Under the pieces are notes generated by a model that saw only the letters and a program-made list of their open reading frames with translations, did not search any database and had not been told where the DNA came from. 64,000 nt of DNA, taken from Rallus limicola (taxonomy: Eukaryota; Chordata; Aves; Gruiformes; Rallidae). Location: contig JAKCOZ010000020.1 of the NCBI GenBank assembly GCA_022605955.1, forward strand, positions 2,035,001 to 2,099,000, written 5' to 3'. The first letter of the stretch is position 1, and each line of letters begins with the position of its first letter. The position numbers and the translations under genes are program-made. Shown here piece by piece: positions 1 to 10,500 of this stretch.

Positions 1-40
1 ACGACTTGTAAACAAAAGGGGTTTTGGAACCTGAGCATAC

Positions 41-1895
41 CTGGGGGGAGGTGGGACAGGCTTCTGGACACTGAAACAGAGCCCATGAGCTTGGTTAGGT
101 CCATGATACGGATCTTGTCCCAAAATAACCACCTTTACCTGAAAGCAGACCTTTGTTAGTGCTGAATCATAAACAATGTTATTCCCAAAACACAGGAGGG
201 AAAAAAAAACAAAGGAAAAGCTCACTGATAAGCTTGTCTTTATTCTAAAATAAACACACCAGCAAATCAAACTCCAAAGCCTGGGAACTGAAGCTAAATC
301 ACTGCCCCTTCATTACACATGAGCTGAAGAGCACAGTCCCCACCTAACGTTGAGTATAAACATCACAGCAGCTTCACTGCTAAGGCTGTGCAGATGCCTG
401 GAGTGCAGGAGACTAACGTTTTTGCAGAGCCCCAGTAAAACCCCTGTCTTTGCTTTTTTGAATTACAGTTCATTATGCATCAATTAAAAAAAAAAAAAAA
501 GACCCAAACACCACAGGAGATGTATGGGAGCCACAAATGGAGCACCATGTGAAGTCAGTACCGCTGGCAATCAGGTCTAAAGTCCAACAACAGTTGGAAA
601 GGAAGCTATATGGCCAGGGTAACAAACAATAAAACCACGTTTCCGTATCAGAGATGCAAAGAGACACCAGGATGTAGAAGCTACAAGAGGAATGACAGCA
701 CCCACACAATGGGGTTGGTGCTGATCAGACCAAACACCAACCAAAGGCATCTGTGGGTCTGATCCTGCGTTTTCACCCTGGTAACAGCCCTCCCCAGCAC
801 CCGGAGCGATGCCCCGCCTCTCCCCAGCGCCTGCAGCCCTACTCACATCCCTGATGTCGCACATCTGCGTCCAGGTGAAGACTTGCTCGGGGGGCGGATA
901 TACCGTGTAGCGCTTCCTCTCCTCGGCGACAAACGCCATGAGCTGAGGAGGGAGAGCAAAGGGGGCTCAGCCAGGGGACAGTGGGGACCAACGGCCACAC
1001 CACCCGGGACGGGCCCTCCTCACCCACCTCCACGAAGTAGGGCTTCGAGAACTCCCCGGCCAGCTGCCGCCGCCAGCTCTCCCCGAAGCCCGGGGGCACG
1101 TTCCGCTCGGCCAAACGCTGCAGCGCCGCCTCCTTGTTCTTGCGGATCCGCTCCAGCTGCTCCGGGCTCAGCGGGGAAGCCTTGCCCGGCTCATCTCCCT
1201 CAGCCTTCACTTTCTTCGCGGCGCTGACCTGGTAACGGCGAAGGGAGAGGCAGCTGCAGAGCGGCCGGGGAAGGCCCAGCCGCGGCCCGAGCAGTGGGAG
1301 CCAGGCGACCGCCATGACCCGGCCCTGCACCGCCCCACGCGGGTATTTCGCGGCAAAACAACGGCGGGCTCGTCCCCATTGGCCCCCGCACCAAGCGGGC
1401 CCCGCCCACGAAGCCGTAGCCCAAACTCCCGCTCTCTATTGGCCAACGGGACAGCGGCCGCTCTTCCCTATTAGCTTGCCGCGGCGGGCGGAGAGGACGT
1501 CAACCTAGAAACCGTGACGGAGCGGCGGCTATTGGACAGGGGGCGGAGCATAGCCTCGATTGGCAGCTCAGTCAAGCGTGCAAGGAGCGCGGGGTTTTTG
1601 GAATGGGCGCGTGGTTCTCCCCACCCTCCCAACGGCCACCGGCGCCGCGACCACCACTCCCAGCCAGCCACCCCCGGAGCCGGCAGCCCCCCTAGAGCCA
1701 GCAGCCCCCCCCCGGGGATGGCAGCACTCACAGCTGATCCGCCCCGACCCCGGAGCCGGCAGCCCCCGCTCCCCCCTCCAGAGCCGCCAGCCCCCCGCTC
1801 GCTACCTCAGCATCGCCACCCGGCTCCGGGGAGCGGCTGCGCTTCTTCGCCGGCGCGGCGCTGAAGAAGGAGTGCAGCGTCTTCTGTCCGATCAT
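41..1895 (-). CDS. UNG: Uracil-DNA glycosylase, nuclear (UNG2) and mitochondrial (UNG1) forms; 3' part outside window
   Basis: UNG removes uracil from DNA to start base excision repair, in nucleus and mitochondria. Four coding exons are visible: 1A 1895-1806, common exon 1228-1028 (starting at 1315 for UNG1), 942-847 and 138-41. All junctions are GT-AG and in phase. UNG2 starts at 1895; its first 30 residues hold a PCNA-interacting box (QKTLHSFF) and a basic KKRSR stretch. UNG1 starts at 1315 with 29 private residues rich in Leu and Arg and without acidic residues, as expected of a mitochondrial presequence. The common part carries the helix [18 protein letters not shown], which in human UNG contacts RPA. 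The last visible exon has the catalytic water-activating motif GQDPYHG (Asp about residue 138 of UNG2) and a Pro-rich loop. It ends in mid-codon at 41, so the rest of the glycosylase fold and the 3' UTR lie left of the window. Identification is firm. Confidence 0.96.
1028..1315 (-). CDS. UNG: UNG exon 1B: mitochondrial UNG1 start read through into common exon
   Basis: This exon serves both isoforms. From the ATG at 1315, 96 codons run to the donor at 1028 and give UNG1. The same segment has an internal 3' splice site: CAG at 1231-1229 is followed at 1228 by codon V. That site joins exon 1A (end 1806) in phase 0 to make UNG2. The same two-promoter, alternative-splice design is known in mammalian UNG. 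Residues 1-29 (MAVAWLPLL onward) are the isoform-specific mitochondrial targeting part. Confidence 0.88.
1378..1563 (-). promoter_or_regulatory. CCAAT-box cluster upstream of UNG1 start (candidate promoter P_B)
   Basis: Four ATTGG pentamers on the + strand (1378-1382, 1438-1442, 1531-1535, 1559-1563) read as CCAAT in the direction of UNG transcription. They lie 63 to 248 bp upstream of the UNG1 ATG at 1315, inside the intron of the UNG2 transcript. Such boxes are typical NF-Y sites of CpG-island promoters. The pentamers are seen directly; promoter function is inferred from the known downstream promoter of mammalian UNG. Confidence 0.5.
1806..1895 (-). CDS. UNG: UNG exon 1A: nuclear UNG2 amino terminus
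   Basis: This 30-codon exon starts at the ATG at 1895 and ends at the GTAGCG donor after 1806 in phase 0. It encodes [19 protein letters not shown] and then [10 protein letters not shown]. The QxxLxxFF box is the PCNA-binding signature of UNG2, followed by basic residues expected to contribute to nuclear import. A Ser-Pro pair (RSPEP) resembles the phosphorylated region of human UNG2. It is shorter than the human exon (about 44 codons). Confidence 0.92.
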
Positions 1896-1946
1896 AGCGG
1901 CGGGACGGGCGAGGGGCAGCCGGGGCGCTGAATGAGTGTGAGGGGG

Positions 1947-1958
1947 TTTGGCGCCAAA
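1947..1958. promoter_or_regulatory. Perfect 12-bp E2F palindrome
   Basis: TTTGGCGCCAAA reads the same on both strands and fits the E2F/DP consensus TTTSSCGC in both directions. It lies 52 bp upstream of the UNG2 ATG and 219 bp upstream of the ALKBH2 ATG. A purine-pyrimidine alternating run (about 1960-1973) follows directly. Confidence 0.65.
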
Positions 1959-2029
1959 AGCGCGCGCGTACGCCGGGGAGGCGGGGCCTGCCGGGGGAGG
2001 GAGGGGCGGGCATGAGAGGCCCCGCCTCG

Positions 2030-2040
2030 GCGCATGCGCA
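2030..2040. promoter_or_regulatory. NRF1-type site
   Basis: GCGCATGCGCA matches the near-palindromic NRF1 consensus and sits about 137 bp upstream of the ALKBH2 ATG. NRF1 commonly drives housekeeping and mitochondrial genes from bidirectional CpG-island promoters. Occupancy is inferred, not shown. Confidence 0.5.
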
Positions 2041-2176
2041 CTCTTGTCAGTCTCGCTCTGCGGCGGTCCCACCTCAGGGGCTCGGGGCTGCCTGAGGGGC
2101 TCGGTCCCGTTACCGCCCGGGCTTGCTGGCGGGGGGAGATCCCCGCACTCCTCCCGGTGCCTCTGAGCGGGCGCGA

Positions 2177-3523
2177 ATGGACAGATACGTGGTGAAACGC
2201 CCCTCCGGGGAGGCGGGTGGCGGCGGGAAGAGGCCCCGTCCGGAGCAGCCCCCCCAGGAGCAGCCCCCTCGGCAGGAGATCCGCGCGGAGGGCCTGAGCT
2301 GCGACTACCGGCTCCTCTTCGGCAGGGCCGAGGCGGACGAGATTTTCCAGCAGCTGGAAGAGCAGGTGGAGTACTTCGAAGGTAACGGCCCTGAGGGGGA
2401 CCCGCTTCCAGCGCCGGGGCCCGCCCGGGTGGAGCAGAGGGTTCTGCGGGCGCGGGGGTGCCGGGCCCGGCCCTGCAGAGCGCAGTGCGAGCTCTCTCCT
2501 TTCGGGGCTGGCTTCCTTGGTGTGCAGCCTCTGCCAGGCAGTCTCATTCGCTCCAGTGTTGCCAGAGAGCCGGGGCAGGCCCGGAGCGTGTGGGAGATCC
2601 CCAGTCACGCGGGTTCAACAGCAGAGTGCAGTGGGGGTGCTTAGTCCCCTTCGCCCTGCTCAGGGGGAGCAGCAAAGTGGCACCAGACCTGAGCATTGAG
2701 TACTTTGTTGGGATGGAGCTCGAAGGTGGGTGATGGCTTTTGGGGTGTCACTAGCATCCTCCATTCTGTTCCCCCACAGAGGCTGCAAAGCAAGGGGACT
2801 GTTGGAACGGAGAACTGCAGAGGTAGAATGGAGTTGGCTTGAATCCTTCCCGTTTCTTGTTTCAACAGGTGAAAAGACAAAACTACAGGTGTTTGGCAAA
2901 TGGCATGACATTCCAAGGAGGCAGGTGACCTATGGAGACCCCGAGTTAACGTACACTTACTCAGGCGTTACCTTCTCTCCTAAGCCGTGGATCCCAGTTC
3001 TCAACCGCATCAGGGACCGTGTCACTTTGGACACAGGACATACTTTTAATTTTGTTCTCATTAACAGGTATGCCTGATTTCCAGTTGCATCGAGCAGCTC
3101 GCTGTTCAGATGAAAAATTGCTTGTGCAGCACTGCTGACAGACCCCTGAGGAGTTGTCTGACGCTCCTTCGGCTGAATCGCTAGAAGAGCTAATTGATCT
3201 GTTCTGTTTGCAGATACAAAGATGGTGGGGACCACATAGGTGAACATCGAGATGATGAGAGAGAACTGGTTCCACGCAGTCCTATTGCATCTGTGTCCTT
3301 TGGAGCTTGCAGGGACTTTGTTTTCAGGCACTGTGATTCCAGAGGGAAAAATGCAACGCGCCACATTAAGCCCATCAAGCTGCAGCTCGCCCATGGCAGC
3401 CTGCTGCTGATGAAGTACCCCACCAATGTGTACTGGTACCACAGCCTGCCCATCCGCAGGAGAGTACTTGCCCCGAGAATCAACCTCACGTTTCGGAAGG
3501 TGATCCCTGTAGCCAAGAAGTGA
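2177..3523 (+). CDS. ALKBH2: Alpha-ketoglutarate/Fe(II)-dependent DNA dioxygenase ALKBH2
   Basis: ALKBH2 directly reverses 1-methyladenine and 3-methylcytosine in double-stranded DNA by oxidative demethylation in the nucleus. Three exons, 2177-2381, 2869-3067 and 3214-3523, join in phase to give 237 residues (human about 261; the difference is in the N-terminal region). The N terminus has R-Y-V-V-K at residues 3-7, which fits the APIM PCNA-binding pattern of this family. Fe(II) ligands are visible as His146-x-Asp148 (GEHRDDE) and His211 (WYHSLP). Arg223 and Arg229 (PRINLTFR) fit the alpha-ketoglutarate-binding arginines. Phe77 in QVFGKW matches the base-flipping intercalation finger. A poly(A) signal lies 121 bp after the stop codon. 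The gene is divergent from UNG and tail to tail with USP30. Confidence 0.96.
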
Positions 3524-3643
3524 AATACTCTGCAGTCAAACCTCGGGTCTTCTGCCTCTGAAAATAGAAGCTTTCTTCCCTGACACAGCTGCCAGTTTCT
3601 TTGTTCAAACACTGTCTTTGATGATCAAAGTACTGGATGAACA

Positions 3644-3649
3644 AATAAA
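3644..3649 (+). terminator. Poly(A) signal of ALKBH2
   Basis: AATAAA lies 121 bp after the ALKBH2 stop codon, giving a short 3' UTR. A second AATAAA at 4001-4006 could serve as an alternative distal site. Confidence 0.6.
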
Positions 3650-4019
3650 ACCAGGAGAAGAGACAACATACTTGGTAACTTGCTAATAGAGACTGTGACT
3701 CCTGATCTTGAAATGCCAAGGAGGCTTTCCCTCTGTGAAGCGTTGCTGTACATACTTCTATTGAGCAATACCCGTGTCCTGCCCAGGAGGAACTTTGTGC
3801 TCGACTGATTTTAATCTTGCTAGTTTTCCAAAAAGATCAAAATACTCAATGATATCCTCCAGAGAGCAGTGCATCAGTCTACAAATACTATAAAGTACAA
3901 GATGTAATCATCTAGAGTGAGCCTGGAAGCTGATAGTGTTCAGCAGGTGATACTTTCTTGTACACTGTCAGTAAGCTACGGGCTGTTCTATTTCTTTAAA
4001 AATAAAATACAAGTGAGAC

Positions 4020-4753
4020 TGACATGAAAAAGAGGAGTGTTGAGATATGAATACAGTGAGTGCAACATGGCTGGCTGCATGTTTTACAGTCACTGTGACT
4101 TCTCTCTGCTTGTGTTCCTCTGCTGACATGGGAGACAGGATTCTTTCCCTCTGAAGTGTGGTGGGGAGGAGGGAGCAGGAGGGGCTGCTGCATGGGGAGA
4201 AGGCTATGCACTCCTCCCAGCCCCTGTACAGAAACCAGGGGGCGTAAGAAGAGCTCTGGGGAAAACCTGGGGTGTCCATTTACAGAGACAGTGCAGCAGG
4301 GAAGGGTCTAACTTCTAAGAGTGTATCTTTCTCTAAATAATTGTCCTTAGGAAATCCATTCTGCCTACCTGAAAGCCACCACCTTCCATGCTGGCAGAGA
4401 ATCCTGCTGACATGAGGGAAGAGCACCCAAAGTCACCAACAGCTCCTGTGGAACTGAGCAAGGGTAAGTACTGAGCGAGAACGTGAACCGAGCCCCAGGG
4501 AACCAGGCTCTGAGCATCTGCAGACACACAGGCTCTGTCCTTCAGTGGTAGCTCCAGTAGGGCTGTGGAGTTAACCTGTTCTAGACAGTTTGGAGTTGGT
4601 ACTTCCCACCCTCTGCCACTGCCAGCTCCTGCATGAATGCTTCTTACCCAGAGACTCTGAAGTGCTGCTTCTGTCAGATACAGCAAACACAGTTTGGCTT
4701 ACAGCTTGGTCTTTGTCTCAAGACATTACCACACACACACACACAGAGCTCCT
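4020..4753. other. Short intergenic gap between ALKBH2 and USP30 3' ends
   Basis: No ORF resembling a gene and no recognised repeat are seen apart from a short (CA)n run at about 4730-4745. The two convergent transcripts, judged by their candidate poly(A) signals, do not overlap here. Confidence 0.4.
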
Positions 4754-4772
4754 TTTTCTCTAAGTTTGTTCT

Positions 4773-4959
4773 TTTATTGCTACTGTACAGTTACAAAAAT
4801 ACCCTGAAGTGAAAATGTGACTTCAAACAGCAGTGCAGTGGTTTGACTATTATATGTTTTTAAATAATGCACAAAATAAGAATAATCCAAACACAGAGAT
4901 GGCATCTTGGAGGTCTTACCTGATGGGGTTGGTTTTTTTTTAGCTTTTCACACTTTATT
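4773..4959 (-). terminator. Candidate poly(A) signals for USP30
   Basis: TTTATT on the + strand (AATAAA on the minus strand) occurs at 4773-4778 and 4954-4959, the first such pair in a plausible position downstream of the USP30 stop codon at 7502. Use of either site would give a 3' UTR of about 2.5-2.7 kb. This is a guess from motif position only. Confidence 0.35.
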
Positions 4960-7501
4960 AACACATTTTCCACCATGGAAGCTTCTGAGTAACAAAACCA
5001 GCATTTGATGAGCCTCATGTGCCTGCACAGAGCCCAGTGACTTCAAATGTTGAGGGTTGGGTGGCAAATGTCTGCAGGGGTCTTTGATGCTCACAGTAGG
5101 CTGGGAGGATGTACACAGCTCAGGACCAGGACCGAGGTGCTGACACTTTGCTTCCTTCCTCACACTGAGGGCTAAGCCAAGACTCTACTCCTTCCCAACA
5201 GTGAAAGCTAGAACACACGCTGACTACTCAGCCTTCACCTCAGCAGCCCTTGAGGCAGCTTTTGGAGTAGATCTGTGGCTGAGTGAAGCCAAGCAGTTTG
5301 TCACACAGCCACTGTGCTTTTGTTCTCACCACAGTTGCCCTGTGGAAAGCAGCTCTGCACAAGAGGAAGAGAAGATGACCTTGAACGTGCAAGCCTGCAG
5401 TAATACATGTATGTCTGTCCTGTTGCAAGCTGATGAGTTTAAGATTTAGTCCAGCATGTGTTTATGTTCTGACTCACCTTCAGCATTGCTGCTTTCTAAA
5501 TCAAGTGACCTGTTCAGATGAACTTCACAAAAATTCAGAGTTAAACAACTCTGAACAGACCATGTTGGGAAGAGGTATTGCAGAATACATGCTGCTGGCA
5601 GTGGAAATGTTTTGAAGTTCAGCAGGCAGACCTGCTGCAGCCAGATGCTTTGCACTGTTTTCTCCTTGGGTGACATCCAGTGTTGCTTTGCAGAGCTCCA
5701 ACTGCTCTGCGGCCCCACGCAAAGGGCTTTCACCTTCTCCCAGGTCTGTCAGGTCTTTGTTCAGTGGCTAGGGTGTTTCTGGCATTTTGCAGCCTTCTGG
5801 GTTTCTTCCTTGTTTTTTTTTTCCACAACTTGAAAGGTTTAAGCCATGCTACTGCTGGCCCAGCACAGACAGGGGGTCTTCTCAGGAACTGGTACAGTGG
5901 TGGGATCATAAAGACTGTTTTATGTACTGTGAGCATCATTTGGAGCAGGAATTGTGATCCACACTCTGGAATGATGAGTTGTGTATAGTTTTTCATATAC
6001 ACCCATTCCATTCCCACTCCTATTTGCCAGGTTTTAAGCCTCCAATTAAGGAACTCTGGATGCCCACAAGCTTGGGGCAGCAGTGGGAACACATGAGGTG
6101 CCCTAAAAAGCTGTTCAGGGAGTTGATGCCATTTGAAAACTTAGTTCTTGTTTTACAGTGAAAAAACTTGTCTGATGAATTAAGGTTTTTTTTTTCCCCT
6201 CCAACCTCATAAGGATAGAAAAGAGCTAAAAATCACCTATGTAATTTAAAAGCAATCTTGGTAATTTAAAAGCAATCAAAAGGATAAACTGTGCAGCTTC
6301 TCCCTCCCATTGTTTGGGATTTTGTTTTTTTTACAAGCCAAACACTCTAGAGCAGCAAAGTACACCTCACTTCTGTTTGCACTGTGTACCTAGTGCAGGG
6401 ACACCAGCCTCTTCACACCTGACAGGACCAGGCAGCACCCACCAGTCCTGATTCACTCAGACATTCTCCAGCTTAACAAGGACGCTTGGATTGCTACACA
6501 TCTCAGCTCACATCTCTCGACAGAAGCTCAACTGCAAGCCAGACAGAAAGGATCTGAATGGTTGATGAGAAATGGCAGTTTTCAGCATTAAAATAGGAAG
6601 GGTGAGTCTAGAACACCAATTACAGTAGCCTTGAAATCACAGCAGTAAAAGTTGTAGTCGATGCTACAAGCAACCGTATTCAACAGTTTCATAGTGACAG
6701 AGGAAGTGACAATACTGATGGCTGGGAAACGCTTCTGCCTCTTGATTTCAGCTGTATGTCCAAAGAGACAGGGCAAGAAGTCAGGGTCCTGGTTCTTAAG
6801 AGATTAAAAATGATTTTTTTCTTCACCTGGAAAAAGGAAACCATGTTGAATCAGCAGAAGTACCTCTATGATGTATAAAGAAATCAAATATTAGGAAAAT
6901 GATGCAAACTGGGAGCTTGATTTTTGGACAGTGCGTGCTACGTGGAGATGCCTCACTTTCTTAAGTAGCTGGGATATCAAGAGAAATCTGATTCCATTAG
7001 TTCATCCCATCATCTTGAGACATTGATCAGAACACAACTGACGTGCAGCAGACTCAGACAGTGGTAATGTAGCTGTTCAGATAAGCTCAAGGCACTTTGT
7101 TTCTTAAACCTTTGCCTTTGATAACAGTAGCTTCTGGGGCTCCCCCGTTCAGAAACGTCCGCAGTGAAATGTACAGGGTTCAGCATCTCCCTTGGAAAAT
7201 TTACCTGTGGGTCAGAATATGGAATACAGCTTGGGAAGTCAGCTTGAAATGTTTGTTTCAGAGCTCTGATGACCAAATTATTAGCTACCAGAATAAATAC
7301 TTCTCTAATACAGATAGACTCCAGACTGTGCGACGTTAGCAGACCAGCTTTGGGCAGCGTCATTTTGGTACAAAACACAGCTCCCAGCAGGAGCCAGCCA
7401 TTGCCATAGAGGGAGGGGAAGGTTAAAGGGCCTGTGGTGGGTTATTTGCATAACGGACAGGAGGAATTCTGTCAGTCTGTGTCACCTTTCCGCTCCCTTC
7501 A
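4960..7501 (-). other. Probable USP30 3' UTR / non-coding
   Basis: About 2.5 kb downstream of the USP30 stop holds only short unconnected ORFs with no family resemblance. It is AT-rich with a small direct repeat at about 6241-6280 (TAATTTAAAAGCAATC twice). It is read as 3' UTR because the candidate poly(A) signals are at its far end. Confidence 0.35.
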
Positions 7502-10500
7502 TCACTCCTTAGCCCTCAACTCGGAGCTCTGGTGCTGCGCCCTCGAGTGGACGCGCTCGTAGAAGAGCAAGTACGCGCTGGAGGAAAGGACTTCTTGCCA
7601 GCTGGCCCTGCGAACCGTGTCATCCGAAACCCACAGCCACTGGCTGCTGACAGGCTGCGGGCTCTTGGGAGAGGGGGGAGAGCGGCGGTAAGTCACAAAG
7701 TGTCCGGAGTGCATGTCTCCGTGGTGCACCACAACTGCCATCAGACGGTACAGGTACACAGGGGGGCTGCAGGACAGAGGAGGAAGGAAAGGGTCAGCAG
7801 GCTGTGTGGATCACACACGTACCAGAAGCAGCCCTGCTTGCTTTGTCTTCAGTTTCATTTTCTTTTTAGAGCAAGCAGATGGCTCTAAAAACAAACCATT
7901 TATTTCAAAAGTTTATGCTGTGGAGGGCTGCTACATCCTGTACATTGAATTTTGCAACAGCATTTTCTGTCAAACCGACCCCTGTGCCAGTATTTCATTC
8001 TTAAAGCACCATTCCTGGACAGAAAAGCTATTCTAGAATAATGTGCTTTCAACTGAAAGGGGTAGAATTGCAGCAAATAATCCACACATAAAGATGGACA
8101 CACCTCCAAGGATTTGCTCTACAACTGTCTTAGCAAACATTGGGCACAAAATGCTTTCAAGCTTCTCACTTTAAACAGGGATTGTGGGAATTGGCTTTTC
8201 CATGGGGAAAATACACAATGGCATTTAGAGGAACTGACTGTGTTGGTCGCTGATGTGAAAGTAACTGAATAATCTCAAAGGCTGAGAAGCAGGAAAAGCA
8301 TCAAGGCTGATTCACTAAGCAGAATCATGGCAGCTGCAACTTAAATGAAGCTTGTTAAATAATGTTTTGGGAAAAAAAGTAATGGGGGGGTTTACAGATT
8401 TCTTGCAGTAATTTTAAAGTCAGAGTATGAGACAAAATGAAATGAAGGGGTAGAAGAAAACAGCAATGATAAATTATGGCTAATCAGAAGGATGATTCAC
8501 TGCACCAGGAATTAGAGAAAGGAGATTCCAAGTTTTGCTTCTAATATGCTTTACTCCCTCTTCTAGGGGAGAAATGGAGCCAAAGACAGCCACAAAAAAT
8601 CAGCCAAGAGAAAAGCAATACATTTCTACATGTGAGCTGGGAATCCATGTTAAATGCTGTGACTGGGCAGCCTCAGAATAAAAGGAAGAGAGGTTGAAGA
8701 GACAGAAGTGACAAGACAAAAACCTCCAACTTACCTGCACTCAGGGAATGCAGTGAGTGGAAATGTTCCTGAGGACATTAACAATGAGGAGGAGCGGGCG
8801 CCGTTCATGAAGAGGGGTTTAGGACCAGGTGACTGCTCTGCCTCTGCAAGAGAAAGTAGGCACTGAGTAACTTAAATGCTACTGTTAGTATTGCTAAGAA
8901 CAGCAGTTCTGTTCCTGCAGCACCTGGCAGCACAGAATAGGAAGGTGTTGTACCTGTTGTAGTTCATTAGGTATCACAGGCCCTGAAGAGGAGCAGAACA
9001 CCCAAGGGCAGCGTGACACCAATAAGAAAATGACCAAGTACAGAATCTCTCAGCTGCCTACACCAGACCTACTACTGCTAACTTTCTAACTGGTTTTTAA
9101 GCAGCCAGCATTCTTTCTATGCATGTCCTGAAGCTTTAGAAGAGATCACTGGGAAAGGGCCTTCTACCTGTCTTCTCTGCACAGATCCAAAGGAAGATAC
9201 TGCTCTTATGTTCATTCTGCAGATCAGGTGGGTTTTTATCAGCAAGTGGATGAGGCTCTCTATAGACAGGCAGGAGCAGCCTCATGTTTGCAAACCCCAG
9301 TTCACAAGGGGAGCTTCAGACACTCCAATATCTGTTGAAGGGATAACATAGCAGGGCAATCCTGGAGGCTCCTGGATGATGGTAACTTCAAGTGACAGAG
9401 GAGCCAGCAAGGAGAGGTGGCCATGCTGGACCTTATAACCACTAACAAAGAGGGTCTGGTGGGGAATGTGAAGCTCAACAGCAGCTTTGGCTGGAGTTGG
9501 TGTTCCAAGGTCCTCAGGGCAGCAAGGAGAGTGCACAGCAAGCTCACTGCTCTGAAGTTCAATAGAGCAGACTCTGTCCTCTTCAAGGACCTACTTGGTA
9601 GAGTACCATGGGACTAAGGCCTGGAGGGAAGAGGTGCCCAAGACAGCTGGCTGGTATTCAAGGACCACCTCCTCCGAGTAATGCATCCCAACAAAGAGGA
9701 GGTCAGGGAAAAACACCTGGAGGCCTGCATGGATGGACAGGGAGCTCCTGGGCAAACTCAAGCCCAACAAGGAAGCCTACAGAGGCTGGAAGCCAGGGCA
9801 GGTAGCCTGGCAGGAATACAGAGAAATTGTCCAAGCAGCCAGTACACACACTGAAGGGAAGGGATGCCATCCAGAGGGGTGAAGCTTGAGGTCCCTTCCA
9901 TCCCAAACCGTCCCATGATTCTGAGATCACTGTTTTCAAAATAAATACCTGAAGGTTTTACTGCTATCCCATCCTTTGTCCCTGGAGCTGTCTCTTCAGG
10001 GTGTTTCTGTTTCAGCTCATTCTGGCTTGGTTTATGAACAGGAACACGGTATTTGTAGATGTCCATGATCAGGAACTCATTGAACTGTACATGTTCGTGA
10101 CGTTTCAGAGGAGTGCCCTGGTTGGACCAGCTCAGCCTTTGCAGATGGATACACAAACACTGAGGGAGCTTCAGCAATATTCCAGAGAAAAGGAGAGTCA
10201 AAATACATTTTAAATGAAGAGAAACAGCTATTCAAGTTAAAAGCATGCTACTGGAGACTGCCAGATCTTGTGGGTAAGAAAATACATCACTGAACTGACC
10301 CCTCAGGTGCTACAGTGTCTGTGTGTTAGTTTAATCATACAAATCCACAGCCACACATGTGTGTTCCTAAAAAGCCCACCCATCAGTCTCAACCAGCATG
10401 TTGGGCTGTGAGGTGGAAAGGGGGGGCTGGAATTTGTTGGAGTGTGTTGTTCCAGGACATCTGTGAATACTCTGTAAGTAATGGTTTGGCACAGCAGGAG

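Larger units (their letters stand above)
1896..2176. promoter_or_regulatory. Bidirectional CpG-rich promoter between UNG2 and ALKBH2
   Basis: Only 281 bp separate the divergent start codons of UNG2 (1895, -) and ALKBH2 (2177, +). The interval is very GC- and CpG-rich. It contains a perfect palindrome TTTGGCGCCAAA at 1947-1958 (E2F consensus), an NRF1-type GCGCATGCGCA at 2030-2040, and GC boxes near 1980-1987 and 2003-2010. No TATA box is apparent. The motifs are read directly. Joint use by both genes is inferred from the divergent layout. Mammalian UNG2 transcription is known to be E2F-responsive. Confidence 0.7.

Noticed and set aside
1892..2608. 238-codon minus-strand ORF through the UNG/ALKBH2 promoter and ALKBH2 exon 1
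   Set aside because: It crosses the promoter and is antisense to a confirmed exon; Pro/Arg/Gly-rich content only reflects CpG-island composition.
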